A stretch of DNA of 64,000 nucleotides from Kordiimonas aquimaris (GTDB lineage: Bacteria; Pseudomonadota; Alphaproteobacteria; Sphingomonadales; Kordiimonadaceae): assembly GCF_025574485.1 (NCBI RefSeq), contig NZ_JAOBPO010000001.1:1168074-1232073 (forward strand), given 5' to 3'. Within the stretch, counting starts at the first letter, position 1. Each line of letters starts with the position of its first letter. A program made the translations under genes and the position numbers. Below are positions 43,192 through 52,576 of the stretch, piece after piece. Below the pieces are notes generated by a model. The model made no database searches. It worked only from the letters and a program-made list of their open reading frames with translations, and had not been told where the DNA came from.

Positions 43192-44826
43192 ATGTTTACA
43201 GATAAAAGTTACGAGGGTTTTTTGGCATTTCTGGAATCCCAAAAACAAATTGTTATGAAAGATGTCCTGTTGGTCTTGGACACAATGGTGCTCGAGAAAA
43301 TCAACCTTTCACAGACCGTTCTGGGGCTTGGCTTAATTAACGATCAGACGTTGGCTGATCAACTGTCGTCCTATCTTGATATTGAGAAAGTTCGGCCTGA
43401 ATTTCAGCTGAGCGAACTTCTTTTCAACGAAAAAATCAGTGCCCGGTATCTGCGACACCAGCATGTTTTACCAATTGAAATCACGGATATTGGCGTTAAG
43501 GTTGCCATGCTCGATCCGATGGATAGAAAAACAGCGAAAACGTTACAAGACTTCATGCAGATGCAAGTGATTCCCTGTGCCATTGCACAGTCCCAGTTAA
43601 ATGCCCTAATGGACTTAGTCATACCAGAGCCGTACACGTCACCATCTGATAGTGAAGAAGAGGCTGATAATGTAAATCAAAATATGGCGGCTTTGCGATC
43701 ACGTTTTGAGGATGAACCGACAGTTCGTGCGGTCGAGAAGATCTTTGATCAGGCAGTGCTTTTAAATGCGTCGGATATACATTTGCATCGTCAAAAAGGA
43801 ATATTCGAAGTTCGGTTTAGAACTGACGGTATCTTGAAACAGCAGGCTGTTGGTCCTGTTGCTAGTCCGAGTGCGCTGATGTCTCGTATTAAAATTCTCG
43901 CAGGTATGGATATTGCCGAAAAGCGGCTGCCACAGGATGGGCGCGCACGTATTATAAGTAACGGACGTGAGGTTGATTTACGGGTGGCTAGCATGCCAGT
44001 TTTGGAAGGCGAAAGTCTTACGGTTCGGCTATTAAACCGTAGTAATATACCACTTAACCTTGAAAACCTTGGGTATTCGGAAGGCAATTTGATCAGGGTT
44101 AGGCGGCTTTTGGACAATCCCAATGGTCTTATTCTTGTGACCGGCCCTACAGGCAGTGGAAAGACAACAACATTATATGCAGCCCTTCAGGAAAAAATTG
44201 ATGGAACAACAAAGATTATGTCCATCGAGGACCCTGTAGAGTACGAGTTGAATGGCGTAACCCAGGTCTCTATCAACCCAGCCATCGGTCTTACATTTCC
44301 ATCTGTTTTGCGATCCGTATTGAGACATGATCCTGACATTATTTTAATTGGTGAAATTCGCGATCGTGAGACTGCCGAAATTGCTATTCAGGCTTCGCTT
44401 ACGGGTCACTTGGTTTTGGCAACCTTGCACACGAATACTGCGGCAGGCGCTGTACACCGGCTCCTCGATATGGGGGTTGATGATTATCTGATCACGGCGG
44501 CCGTTCGCGGTGCTGTTGCCCAGCGGTTGGTTAGAAAGCTGTCTGATGTACCCCAGAATGGCGTACTGCAGTATCAAGGTAGGTGTGCGGTGGCTGAAGT
44601 GCTCTCTCTTAGTTCCAGCGTTCAGAAACTTATATTGTCGGGCGCTGATACTTCATCGATTGAACAAGTCGCGAAGGCCGAAGGGATGCAGGACTTCATG
44701 ACAGATGGTATGGAAAAGGTTCATGCTGGTATAACCAGCAGTGAAGAGGTGCTCCGGCTAACAATGAGTGATCCTACGGTGCCAAACCCTGATGCCAGTG
44801 CGCTGCGTGATGAAATTTCGCTGTGA
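43192..44826 (+). CDS. gspE: Type II secretion ATPase
   Basis: A 544-residue traffic ATPase that powers the type II secretion pseudopilus from the cytoplasmic face. The N-terminal GspE/MshEN-type domain covers about residues 1-130. The ATPase domain has Walker A GPTGSGKTTTLYAAL near 303, the Asp box SIEDPVEYELNGVTQ, and Walker B DPDIILIGEIRDRETAEIAI with the His box LATLHTNTAAGAVHRL. The usual tetracysteine zinc motif of GspE is absent. I prefer the ATG at 43192; an in-frame GTG 45 bases upstream is possible. Its last codons overlap gspF (GTGA). It is first in the secretion operon. Confidence 0.93.
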   Translation: MFTDKSYEGFLAFLESQKQIVMKDVLLVLDTMVLEKINLSQTVLGLGLINDQTLADQLSSYLDIEKVRPEFQLSELLFNEKISARYLRHQHVLPIEITDIGVKVAMLDPMDRKTAKTLQDFMQMQVIPCAIAQSQLNALMDLVIPEPYTSPSDSEEEADNVNQNMAALRSRFEDEPTVRAVEKIFDQAVLLNASDIHLHRQKGIFEVRFRTDGILKQQAVGPVASPSALMSRIKILAGMDIAEKRLPQDGRARIISNGREVDLRVASMPVLEGESLTVRLLNRSNIPLNLENLGYSEGNLIRVRRLLDNPNGLILVTGPTGSGKTTTLYAALQEKIDGTTKIMSIEDPVEYELNGVTQVSINPAIGLTFPSVLRSVLRHDPDIILIGEIRDRETAEIAIQASLTGHLVLATLHTNTAAGAVHRLLDMGVDDYLITAAVRGAVAQRLVRKLSDVPQNGVLQYQGRCAVAEVLSLSSSVQKLILSGADTSSIEQVAKAEGMQDFMTDGMEKVHAGITSSEEVLRLTMSDPTVPNPDASALRDEISL

Positions 44827-46034
44827 CCAGATTTTACTATAAATCTATTTCTGATTCAGGGCAGGTAATCACTGGGGAGATGGAAAAGCCCAACCAAGAA
44901 GAAGTTGTTAGCGTTCTGCGTGCGAAAGGACATTTACCTGTCACCATAAAGTCCAAGTCGCAATCCCGGTGGAATTTCGTTCGTACCAAAAACGCGGCTC
45001 TGAATCCCAAAGAAACTTTGTCTGTAGTTTCTGGACTTTCCGATCTTTTGGAAAGTGGTGTCTCTGTTGATGAGGCTCTGACAATTTTATCTAAGGAAAC
45101 CGAGGGCTCAAAAAACCAATTGCGACTTGTGCAGCATATAATCACTGAAGTGAGGGGCGGCAAGAGCCTTTCGTCGGCTTTTGTAAGCTCAAAAATGTTG
45201 CCAGACCGCAGTACTGGGCCGTTGATATCTTTAATCAAAGCCGGAGAGAAAAGCGGTCAACTAGCAAACAACCTAACGCAGGCAACGACGCTGCTTCAGA
45301 ACAGCATGGATGCCAATAAGAAATTGCAATCTGCTTTATCTTATCCTTTGGTGGTATTATTTGTTGCCTTTTTCACGCTTATTTTTATGGGTGCCGTCAT
45401 CGCTCCAGCCTTTCGGGATTTGTTTCAGGATCTCGGTAAAGAATTGCCAGGAACGCTTAGTCTTCTCATTTCCTTTGTTGATCTTGTGCCATTGTTTCTG
45501 GCCGCTTTATTGGCAGCAGTCTTGGCCGGGCACATTCAAAGTTCTCTGGTACTTAAATTGAAAGATTGGTTTAGCGGTCTTCTTTTGAAGATTCCCATGA
45601 TTTCCAGCGCGATAATGTATAACGAAATTGCGAACTTCTCTTTCCTTCTAGCCAACCTGTTGAAGGGCGGTGTGGAGATTGTGACTGCACTGAGATTAGC
45701 TCGTGATGGTGTCACCAATAAAATCATTGGGAAAAGCCTGGAGCAAGTTTCAAAAGAGGTTGAAAATGGACGAAACCTCTCCGTTGCCGTTCTTAAAATA
45801 GACAATATACCAGCTGTCTTTGTTCAAATGGTACGTATTGGAGAAGCAAAAGGTAACTTGTCGCCAATGCTGCACCGATCCGCGGACATTTTACGTAGTG
45901 ACCTAGAAGAAAAAATTGAACGACTAACCGCTTATTTACCAGCCGTCTTAATATGCCTATTGGGTGGGATTATTGGTCTTCTCGTGTCGTCAATCTTTGG
46001 TGCCATTTTGGATATAAATGACCTGGCAATTTAG
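44823..46034 (+). CDS. gspF: Type II secretion inner-membrane platform protein
   Basis: A 403-residue polytopic membrane protein with two T2SSF domains (LSVVSGLSDLLESGVSVDEA to SLIKAGEKSGQLANNL, and later NFSFLLANLLKGGVEIVTAL to MVRIGEAKGNLSPML). Three membrane segments lie near residues 170-195, 218-240 and 372-395. It forms the inner-membrane platform contacted by GspE and the L/M proteins. It starts with GTG overlapping the gspE stop; length and repeated domains match the family. Confidence 0.93.
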   Translation: MTRFYYKSISDSGQVITGEMEKPNQEEVVSVLRAKGHLPVTIKSKSQSRWNFVRTKNAALNPKETLSVVSGLSDLLESGVSVDEALTILSKETEGSKNQLRLVQHIITEVRGGKSLSSAFVSSKMLPDRSTGPLISLIKAGEKSGQLANNLTQATTLLQNSMDANKKLQSALSYPLVVLFVAFFTLIFMGAVIAPAFRDLFQDLGKELPGTLSLLISFVDLVPLFLAALLAAVLAGHIQSSLVLKLKDWFSGLLLKIPMISSAIMYNEIANFSFLLANLLKGGVEIVTALRLARDGVTNKIIGKSLEQVSKEVENGRNLSVAVLKIDNIPAVFVQMVRIGEAKGNLSPMLHRSADILRSDLEEKIERLTAYLPAVLICLLGGIIGLLVSSIFGAILDINDLAI

Positions 46035-46044
46035 GACTGAGTCA

Positions 46045-46485
46045 ATGAAAAAGAGAAACGTAAATTCACAGTCTGGCGAAACAGATGCTGGTTTTACATT
46101 ACTGGAAATTCTTGTTGTTTTAACCATCGTGGGTCTTTTGGCCACATTGGTGGCACCAAAGGTTACCAAATATTTATCCGGTGCCAAGTCCAGTACTGCT
46201 TCTGCGCAGATGGCTTCAATCGCGCAGGCTCTGGAGCTATACCGGTTGGAGGTTGGGTCTTTGCCCTCAACAGAAGCAGGCTTACAGGCTTTGTTGGTTC
46301 GGCCTGCCAACCGCAGGCGTTGGAACGGACCTTATTTAGAAAGACCTTCGGCATTGCTGGACCCTTGGGGCAACTCCTATCAATACCGAGTGCCGGGCGA
46401 AACAGGTGAATTCGACCTTTTGAGCTTGGGCGCCGATAACCAGTTGGAAGGGTCAGGTGATGACCAAGATATTTGGTATCGATAA
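46045..46485 (+). CDS. gspG: Major pseudopilin
   Basis: A 146-residue type IV pilin-like protein. The prepilin leader ends at Gly16, followed by FTLLEILVVLTIVGLLATLV with Glu at mature position 5. The C-terminal region has the GspG-specific LPSTEAGLQALL and DPWGNSYQYRVPG, and an acidic end (GSGDDQD) that could bind calcium as in other GspG proteins. It is the main subunit of the pseudopilus that pushes substrates through GspD. The ATG lies 10 bases after the gspF stop; a start inside gspF (46018) is less likely. Confidence 0.93.
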   Translation: MKKRNVNSQSGETDAGFTLLEILVVLTIVGLLATLVAPKVTKYLSGAKSSTASAQMASIAQALELYRLEVGSLPSTEAGLQALLVRPANRRRWNGPYLERPSALLDPWGNSYQYRVPGETGEFDLLSLGADNQLEGSGDDQDIWYR

Positions 46486-46918
46486 CATGTTTTCTGATCG
46501 CTCTCAGAACAGAGATTGTGGTGACGACCTGATTGCTGGCGATGATGGCTTCTTGTTAATTGAGGCGTTGATTGCACTGGCAATTTGTTCACTGGCCGTG
46601 GTGGCTTTGATTAGGTTTTCTCAGGTATCTGCGAACGTTCAAAATAGATCGTCTGTTAAAGCACAGGCAATTTTAGAAGCGCGCAACCTTGTTGAGTCTG
46701 TAGGAACAGAAATCAAACTGGTTACTGGTGAGCAGATACTTGAATTGCCGTCAAATCGGACGGCAACAATTACAATCGAACCATATGAGCCAAGCTATAT
46801 TCAGAGCCGACAAAGTTCGGATCAGGAGTTTCTATATCAGGTTTCTGTCGTTATTGATACAGAACAGTTTGGTACGGTGGTATTACTGCGTGCGGTTCGG
46901 GCGCATGACCTATACTGA
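46460..46918 (+). CDS. gspI: Minor pseudopilin, GspI-like
   Basis: A 152-residue prepilin-like protein with GFLLIEALIALAICSLAVVA (cleavage after Gly, Glu at +5) and the short C-terminal domain typical of GspI. The start is uncertain. GGAAGG precedes a GTG/ATG at 46457/46460, overlapping gspG and giving a 30-residue leader. The ATG at 46487 gives a more normal 21-residue leader. It lies between gspG and gspJ, the usual place for gspH/gspI. No separate gspH is present. Confidence 0.78.
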   Translation: MTKIFGIDNMFSDRSQNRDCGDDLIAGDDGFLLIEALIALAICSLAVVALIRFSQVSANVQNRSSVKAQAILEARNLVESVGTEIKLVTGEQILELPSNRTATITIEPYEPSYIQSRQSSDQEFLYQVSVVIDTEQFGTVVLLRAVRAHDLY

Positions 46919-47528
46919 TCAAGGCATACATTCTTCTGAGCATGGCTTTTCTCTCATTGAGATGCTGATTGCTGTTGCTATACTCTCGCTTATTTCTCTC
47001 ACTTTGGTTGTGGCTTCCACAGGTACTATACGACTATTTCAACGAGGCGTTTCGCTTTCAATCACAACATCTGAGGTTATGCGTGCCCAAACAACGGTTT
47101 CGGAGTTATTGGCGGCCGCTCTTACAAAAGAGCAGTTTCCTGATGCCCGCTTTCTGGGGGAAAAAGACACTATAAGCTGGACTGCCATACCTGTTAGTTT
47201 TCCCGAGACGCCTAATATATTGCAATTTCAGCTTTCACTTGTGCCGGGGTTCAGCATTGCAGGGTCTGAGGGTGGGGTATTTGATCTTGTCTTGGCTTGG
47301 GAAACCCCAAATCTCAAGGATCTTGACGGGCGAGCCGTTCTGGTCAAAGGCCTTGGGCAACTGGAATTTGTCTATTCCAACGTGACGAGCGAGAATAAAA
47401 TTGACCCTCAATACCCAGTTACAACAATGCCGTCTGGTGTTTGGTTGCGTGCTGAAAAATCGGATGAACTTTCGCCGTCCTCAAACACTAATTGGCCAGA
47501 TCTATACGTGAGGTTTCACCATCGGTGA
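46905..47528 (+). CDS. gspJ: Minor pseudopilin, GspJ-like
   Basis: A 207-residue pseudopilin. The leader ends at Gly14, followed by FSLIEMLIAVAILSLISLTL with Glu at mature position 5, and the mature part is long, as in GspJ (WTAIPVSFPETPNILQFQLS, LVKGLGQLEFVYSNV). GspJ sits at the pseudopilus tip with I and K. The ATG overlaps the end of gspI by 14 bases; a longer frame upstream is a shadow inside gspI. Confidence 0.82.
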   Translation: MTYTDQGIHSSEHGFSLIEMLIAVAILSLISLTLVVASTGTIRLFQRGVSLSITTSEVMRAQTTVSELLAAALTKEQFPDARFLGEKDTISWTAIPVSFPETPNILQFQLSLVPGFSIAGSEGGVFDLVLAWETPNLKDLDGRAVLVKGLGQLEFVYSNVTSENKIDPQYPVTTMPSGVWLRAEKSDELSPSSNTNWPDLYVRFHHR

Positions 47529-47625
47529 CCAATTGCACCCTTTATAAAAGCCAGTCCGTAGTGCTGACCGAGAAAACCAAGCTTTTGAACATAGATTTAG
47601 GTCGGTATTTTTACGGATTCATTAA

Positions 47626-48678
47626 GTGAACAAGACAATAAATATTTTAACAGAGATCAAATCGTTCTTCGCTTGGTGGTGCTCGGTTATGCGTAGTCTT
47701 TTTTTTAAAACGTCTACGCAGTCGCACCAAAAAGATACATACGCGGCACTCAATCTTGTTGAGCGAAAGCTAACTGTTATCACCGAAGAGAGTGTAATAG
47801 AATACACCATCGAGGATGACCTTGCGTCAGCGCCTCTACCACAAACGAGCCAAATTATACATGATGCAAACATTATGTCGCTCGCAGTGAGGGTGCCGGG
47901 AATCATTGAAGTGGCAGCAACATTTCCTGCTCAGGCACGTGGAAACTTAAGAGATGTGATTGGCTATGAAATAGACCGGTTAACACCGATGCATGCCGAA
48001 AATGCACACTTCATCTATCACGTAAACGAACAGGGATCTGATGATGTCTCAATCCTGGTCGATATAGCGGCTGTAGATGCTGGCTCATTGAGTGCCGCTC
48101 AAAACATCGCAGAAAGTTTAGGCTGTCATCTTGTGTATTTGGGTTTAGATCCTGTTCATCAAAACAATGCCAACCTCATGCAAATGCATCGCCGATCGGA
48201 TGCGCAAACTGAGGATAACCGGTTCTATTTAGTGACGGCTTTGCTTTTGTTCAGCCTGATAGCAACGCCGTTTCTACAAAAACAAAAGCAGGTTGCTGTT
48301 TTGGAAGAGGCAGTAAAGCCTATTGAAAATACGGCACGACAAAAAATGGCAGAACTTAATTGGCTTGAAAATAATCGGATGTGGATGGAAACTATAAGGC
48401 AAGACAGCCCAAGATTTCTGAAATCCTTACAAGACCTCACCAATCAGCTCGAAGAGAGGGATATCATATTCTATCTGGTTTGGAATAAATCTGAACTGGA
48501 AATTGCAGGCACAGCGTCCAACTCAAATCAACTTATCAAAAAGTTTGCGACAACAAGTAATGTTGAATCGATTGAATATCTAAATCCGATTCAGTCGGAT
48601 ACTGACCAATCTCTGGAAGGCTTTCACCTGAAGTTACGGTTTGTGTCCAGGTCTTCTTCGGAGCAAAGCAATGGCTAA
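47626..48678 (+). CDS. gspL: GspL/PilN-like secretion protein
   Basis: A 350-residue protein in the gspL position. The N-terminal cytoplasmic half resembles the actin-like part of GspL (AALNLVERKLTVITEESVI, LRDVIGYEIDRLTPMHAENA). A single membrane helix lies at about residues 204-220 (YLVTALLLFSLIATPFL), and a PilN-like periplasmic region follows (LKSLQDLTNQLEERDIIFYL). It would connect GspE to the platform. It starts with GTG after a 97-base gap, the largest in the operon. Sequence is divergent, so the assignment leans on topology and gene order. Confidence 0.75.
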   Translation: MNKTINILTEIKSFFAWWCSVMRSLFFKTSTQSHQKDTYAALNLVERKLTVITEESVIEYTIEDDLASAPLPQTSQIIHDANIMSLAVRVPGIIEVAATFPAQARGNLRDVIGYEIDRLTPMHAENAHFIYHVNEQGSDDVSILVDIAAVDAGSLSAAQNIAESLGCHLVYLGLDPVHQNNANLMQMHRRSDAQTEDNRFYLVTALLLFSLIATPFLQKQKQVAVLEEAVKPIENTARQKMAELNWLENNRMWMETIRQDSPRFLKSLQDLTNQLEERDIIFYLVWNKSELEIAGTASNSNQLIKKFATTSNVESIEYLNPIQSDTDQSLEGFHLKLRFVSRSSSEQSNG

Positions 48679-49258
48679 ACAAAGCTATACCAGCCGATTG
48701 CAGGAAAGGCCTCAAAGTGAGCAAAAAGTGATAGCTATCGGCTTCTTGACTGCTCTCGTTATGTTTGCGATTTTTGGTATCCTTTCGCCATTATTCTCTT
48801 GGTATAGCAAGATGAATACTACCCACGACCAACTGGCCTTCATTGGGCAAAAATATGCGCAAACTTCTGCGCGATCAGAAGCACAAATACGAGAGATAAG
48901 CGCGAATGTTCAAATAGCATCAGCAAGTGACCTTATTTATAGTAACTCTGAGGTTTCTCTCTCTGTAGCGCAATTTGAGGGCGACTTGCGATCTGCCATC
49001 GGACGAGTAGGTCTGTCTATCAATAAGCTGTTGCCAGGTTTGCCTGAATCGTCTGAAAATCTATGGCTTTTGCCAGCTATGATCGAGGTTGCCGGCCATC
49101 CTTCGAAATTTACCGAGTTGATCTATATCCTTGAAAATTCACCACCACTGATCCGGATTGATCGCGTTGAAATTCTCGCTACCGGCGATGATCGCCAGCT
49201 TGGGGTCTTAAAAGCCAGAATTCACTCTTTTCATATGGAAAAGCCAAGCAATGGTTAG
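48671..49258 (+). CDS. gspM: GspM-like secretion protein
   Basis: A 195-residue bitopic membrane protein. A short cytoplasmic N-terminus (SRLQERPQSEQKVIAIG) leads to one helix at about residues 21-40, a coiled-coil-like stretch, and a ferredoxin-like periplasmic domain (LPAMIEVAGHPSKFTELIYI, PPLIRIDRVEIL). This layout and the position after gspL match GspM. The ATG overlaps the gspL stop by 8 bases. Confidence 0.8.
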   Translation: MAKQSYTSRLQERPQSEQKVIAIGFLTALVMFAIFGILSPLFSWYSKMNTTHDQLAFIGQKYAQTSARSEAQIREISANVQIASASDLIYSNSEVSLSVAQFEGDLRSAIGRVGLSINKLLPGLPESSENLWLLPAMIEVAGHPSKFTELIYILENSPPLIRIDRVEILATGDDRQLGVLKARIHSFHMEKPSNG

Positions 49259-49790
49259 AAGAAGTATCTCTCAGCGAACTGCCCGGCGAATTGTTTTGGC
49301 TCTTATCGTTATAGCGGTGGGTCTGGAACAGTATCAATGGTTAGCAGCATCCCAGTTGCCAGCTTTTGAACAGAGTGCGGAACAGGTGTCAGTGTCAGGC
49401 TGTTGCGAACTGCTGCACGAACGTGAGCGATATACAAATGTACTGAAACGTTCACCTTTCACTCTTGATACTCCCGTTGAGACTATTGATCTCTTGATCA
49501 CAATTTATGGCTCTGTGAAATACTCAGGTGAAAACAAGCTAGTGATTAGATTTGAGAGCGAAATGCCTTCACAGCTTATGAGCGTGGGTGAGCAATATCG
49601 TGGTTGGACAGTCCTGAACTTTGATGCGCGCACTGCAGAATTAGAAGGCCCTAACGGCATTGTCACAGTCTTGATAAAGCCCGACACAGATCAATTGAGC
49701 CTCGAAAATCCGTTGTCTGACACTGAAGACGAAGACCAAGAAAGCTCGACAGTCCGCGAAGTAGAGGAAATTATAAATGCCAACGGTTAG
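49251..49790 (+). CDS. GspC-like (HR domain) secretion protein
   Basis: A 179-residue membrane-anchored protein. An N-terminal helix at about residues 12-28 (RIVLALIVIAVGLEQY) is followed by a small beta domain: DLLITIYGSVKYSGENKLVI, then VGEQYRGWTVLNFDARTAEL. This resembles the homology region of GspC, which contacts the secretin. The usual PDZ or coiled-coil end is absent; the C-terminus is acidic. It overlaps gspM by 8 bases and gspD by 14, placing it where gspC or gspN would be expected. Confidence 0.68.
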   Translation: MVRRSISQRTARRIVLALIVIAVGLEQYQWLAASQLPAFEQSAEQVSVSGCCELLHERERYTNVLKRSPFTLDTPVETIDLLITIYGSVKYSGENKLVIRFESEMPSQLMSVGEQYRGWTVLNFDARTAELEGPNGIVTVLIKPDTDQLSLENPLSDTEDEDQESSTVREVEEIINANG

Positions 49791-51876
49791 ACAAACTACT
49801 TGCATGGTAGCGTTGACGGGCTTGTTGCTTTCGGGCTGCAGCGGAGTAACAGGAGGCGGTCCTGATAATAGTGTTATGCAACCGGAAATTCGCCGGCAAT
49901 TCAGCTCTGCATTAGCTAGTGCTCAGGCTTCGGTGCAGCCGCCAGCAATTTCAGAATCTGATGAAAATGTTGTTAAAAATCTAGCAGCTAAACTGAATGG
50001 GTTTTCCTCCGAGGCGAAAAATAAGTTGCCAGAAGCGGATGCTGAGATATTGAACCTTGACCTCACAAATATTGGTGTGCGTGACCTGGCTGAGCTCGTG
50101 CTTGGAGAACTTCTTCAGGCTAATTTTCTTATTGAAGATGATGTGGCAGGGCGGGTGACTGTCAGCACACCGCGAGGATTGAAAAAAACAGATTTACTTC
50201 CGCTTTTGTCAGCCGCTATACAAAGCCAGAATGCTGAGCTTGTTGTAAATGGTGATTTATATCAGGTTGTGGCTACAAATAAATCATCCTCAGTGATTTC
50301 AGGTGGCTCGGGCTCTGGTGGTCACATAATGACCATCCAGTTACAGCATGCCTCCGCTACATACATGCGCCGCACTCTTTTGCCGGTTGCAAAGGATCTG
50401 GTGGACATAACAGCTGATGAAACACTGGGAATATTAATACTGTCCGGCAGAACTCGTCACCTCAATAGCATAAAAAAATTAGTGGAAACGCTGGATGTAG
50501 ATGCATTGAACGGCAAGACATTTGGTTTGTATGCGCTTGATCATGCATCTGTTGACGCATTCATTGAAGAATTTGAAGCAGCGTTTCCTGCAAATTTAGC
50601 CGTAAATTTAGTTCCTATAAGGCGTATGAATGCTCTTTTGGCAGTGTCTCGCACTGCAAAAGACTTGAGGCAACTTGAAGCTTGGGTTCATACGCTGGAT
50701 CGTGTGAGTGGGAAGAACCATCGATCAATGCATGTTTATCAGGCAATATCCGGTCAACCGTTACAGCTCGCGGATATTCTGAGAGATATCTTCTCAACCG
50801 GATCAACTGCAGCACCAACCAACGTGCCCAGCAATGACCAAGGCCTTTTTGATAGAGAGGCTGGTGAGGGGCTTTTAAACCCAATTCTGGATAACGACGC
50901 GCCTGTGGAAGCCTCTAACGAGGAGGCCGACCAGTCAGAGAACATGCCTACAAATAATACAGGTGAATTAAGAATAATTCCTGATGAGCTGACAGACAGG
51001 CTGTTTATCTTTGCGAGCGAGGCAGAATGGGCTGAAATACAAGCCGTTTTGCAAAAACTGGATACCCCGCCGCAGCAGGTTATGATTGAAGCCACAATTG
51101 TTGAAGTCGCTCTGAATGACAACCTACGCTACGGCCTTCAATTTATGCTGAATAGTGGCAACGCCGACTTTAACCTTACAGACTCCAGTGCAGGCGGTGT
51201 TTCTGCTGGCGGTGGAGGTTTAGGCTTTGTTTTCGATAATGGCCGATCTGCTAGGGTTATTTTGGACGCACTTTCCAGTGTAACGGATGTGAATGTAATT
51301 TCTTCTCCTCGCCTGATGGTTCTGGGCGAAGAAACAGCAACTCTGCAGATCGGCGATCAGGTCCCTGTTGCAAGTCAATCTGCTGTTCCCATCAACTCAG
51401 CGGATGCGCGCATCGTGAATTCGATCGAATTTAGAGATACAGGCGTCATTTTGCGCGTCACGCCACACATTGGCGCTGGGGATACAATTTTAGTTGATGT
51501 TGACCAGGAAATCAGTGACGTGGTGGCAACCACTACATCCAATATTGATAGCCCAACAATTCGACAGCGGCGTGTTTCCAGTAAAATTTCGGTTCAGGAT
51601 GGGGAGACCGTTGCGTTTGCAGGCCTCACGCGCAACACGGTGAATGACAGTAAGAGTGGTATTCCGATCGCGCGAGACTTGCCTGTAGTTGGTTCTCTGT
51701 TTGGTTCTACCAACCAAATTTCCAACCGGTCTGAACTGCTAATATTACTTACGCCGCGGCTGGTCCGAAATCTTGATGATGCGCGTGCCATCACAGATGA
51801 ATTGCGGGGCCGATTGTCAAACTTGCGCCAAAATCAAGATGACGGTTGGGTGCAAATCGCTAACCCGCCATCATGA
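49777..51876 (+). CDS. gspD: Type II secretion secretin (lipoprotein)
   Basis: A 699-residue outer-membrane secretin. Its lipobox is LLLSGC with Cys21, so this secretin is itself a lipoprotein. N-domains begin near residue 85 (NLDLTNIGVRDLAELVLGEL) with N1-N3 repeats (ILILSGRTRHLNSIKKLVET, AVSRTAKDLRQLEAWVHTLD). The C-terminal secretin domain covers about 440-680 (VMIEATIVEVALNDNLRYGL, VISSPRLMVLGEETATLQIG, VAFAGLTRNT, VVGSLFGSTNQISNRSELLI). It forms the exit channel. An Asp/Glu-rich insert of about 60 residues near 345-405 is unusual. It overlaps the genes on both sides. Confidence 0.94.
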   Translation: MPTVRQTTCMVALTGLLLSGCSGVTGGGPDNSVMQPEIRRQFSSALASAQASVQPPAISESDENVVKNLAAKLNGFSSEAKNKLPEADAEILNLDLTNIGVRDLAELVLGELLQANFLIEDDVAGRVTVSTPRGLKKTDLLPLLSAAIQSQNAELVVNGDLYQVVATNKSSSVISGGSGSGGHIMTIQLQHASATYMRRTLLPVAKDLVDITADETLGILILSGRTRHLNSIKKLVETLDVDALNGKTFGLYALDHASVDAFIEEFEAAFPANLAVNLVPIRRMNALLAVSRTAKDLRQLEAWVHTLDRVSGKNHRSMHVYQAISGQPLQLADILRDIFSTGSTAAPTNVPSNDQGLFDREAGEGLLNPILDNDAPVEASNEEADQSENMPTNNTGELRIIPDELTDRLFIFASEAEWAEIQAVLQKLDTPPQQVMIEATIVEVALNDNLRYGLQFMLNSGNADFNLTDSSAGGVSAGGGGLGFVFDNGRSARVILDALSSVTDVNVISSPRLMVLGEETATLQIGDQVPVASQSAVPINSADARIVNSIEFRDTGVILRVTPHIGAGDTILVDVDQEISDVVATTTSNIDSPTIRQRRVSSKISVQDGETVAFAGLTRNTVNDSKSGIPIARDLPVVGSLFGSTNQISNRSELLILLTPRLVRNLDDARAITDELRGRLSNLRQNQDDGWVQIANPPS

Positions 51877-52574
51877 TTTTAAATCAGGTCTTTTGGACTG
51901 TTGTGTTTATGGGTCTTGTTGTGACCACCTACACACGTACAGTGACACAGTTTGTCTTGAAGGTTGGAAAAACAGAAAGTGCAATAGAAGCGCGAATACT
52001 TGCACAGTCTGGTATTGATATTGGCCTTTTACATGCATTTGAGGAACCCTACGCCAGTGTTTCTGCTTCTGCAAAGGTTGTCGATATGGATGAGGGTCGG
52101 GTATTCATTCGTTATGAAAGCGAGCGCGGTAAAATTGATCTGAATGCGGCACCCGTTGAAATGATTACTCAGAGCTTGAAGCTCTTGGAACTGGACACGG
52201 TGGTTCAGCAACAGTTGATTCAGACTATTCGCAGTCGGCGTTCAAGGACTATTAAAACACCATCCATCGCAGAGCTTTTTACGAGTGTTGATATCGATCA
52301 CAACACATTTGAGATAGCTTGTAGAATATATACGGTCTTCAGCGATTTGCATTATGTAGATACACGTAAAGCGCATCCAGTTTTAGCCCAATGGTTGAGA
52401 GTTCAGAATCAATCTGGTTGGACGAGTACCGCATCTGGTGGAGCGTTCCGTATTCTCTCGACCGGACAATCTAAATCCGGATCAGAACACACTCTGGCTG
52501 CTATATTTCAGCCTCAGCCACTTCAAAAGCCGCCGTATCGATTGGCGAGACGGCAAATCTTAAATTATCCATAA
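51873..52574 (+). CDS. gspK: GspK-like minor pseudopilin
   Basis: A 233-residue protein that begins directly with a hydrophobic segment (NQVFWTVVFMGLVVTTYTRT) and lacks the Gly-Phe/Met prepilin cleavage motif normal in GspK. The GspK signature follows: ESAIEARILAQSGIDIGLLH, then YESERGKIDLNAAPVEMITQ. A helix-hairpin-helix-like stretch is visible (QQLIQTIRSRRSRTIKTPSI). At about 230 residues it is shorter than typical GspK (about 300). It overlaps gspD by ATGA and ends the operon. Confidence 0.75.
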   Translation: MILNQVFWTVVFMGLVVTTYTRTVTQFVLKVGKTESAIEARILAQSGIDIGLLHAFEEPYASVSASAKVVDMDEGRVFIRYESERGKIDLNAAPVEMITQSLKLLELDTVVQQQLIQTIRSRRSRTIKTPSIAELFTSVDIDHNTFEIACRIYTVFSDLHYVDTRKAHPVLAQWLRVQNQSGWTSTASGGAFRILSTGQSKSGSEHTLAAIFQPQPLQKPPYRLARRQILNYP

Positions 52575-52576
52575 CC

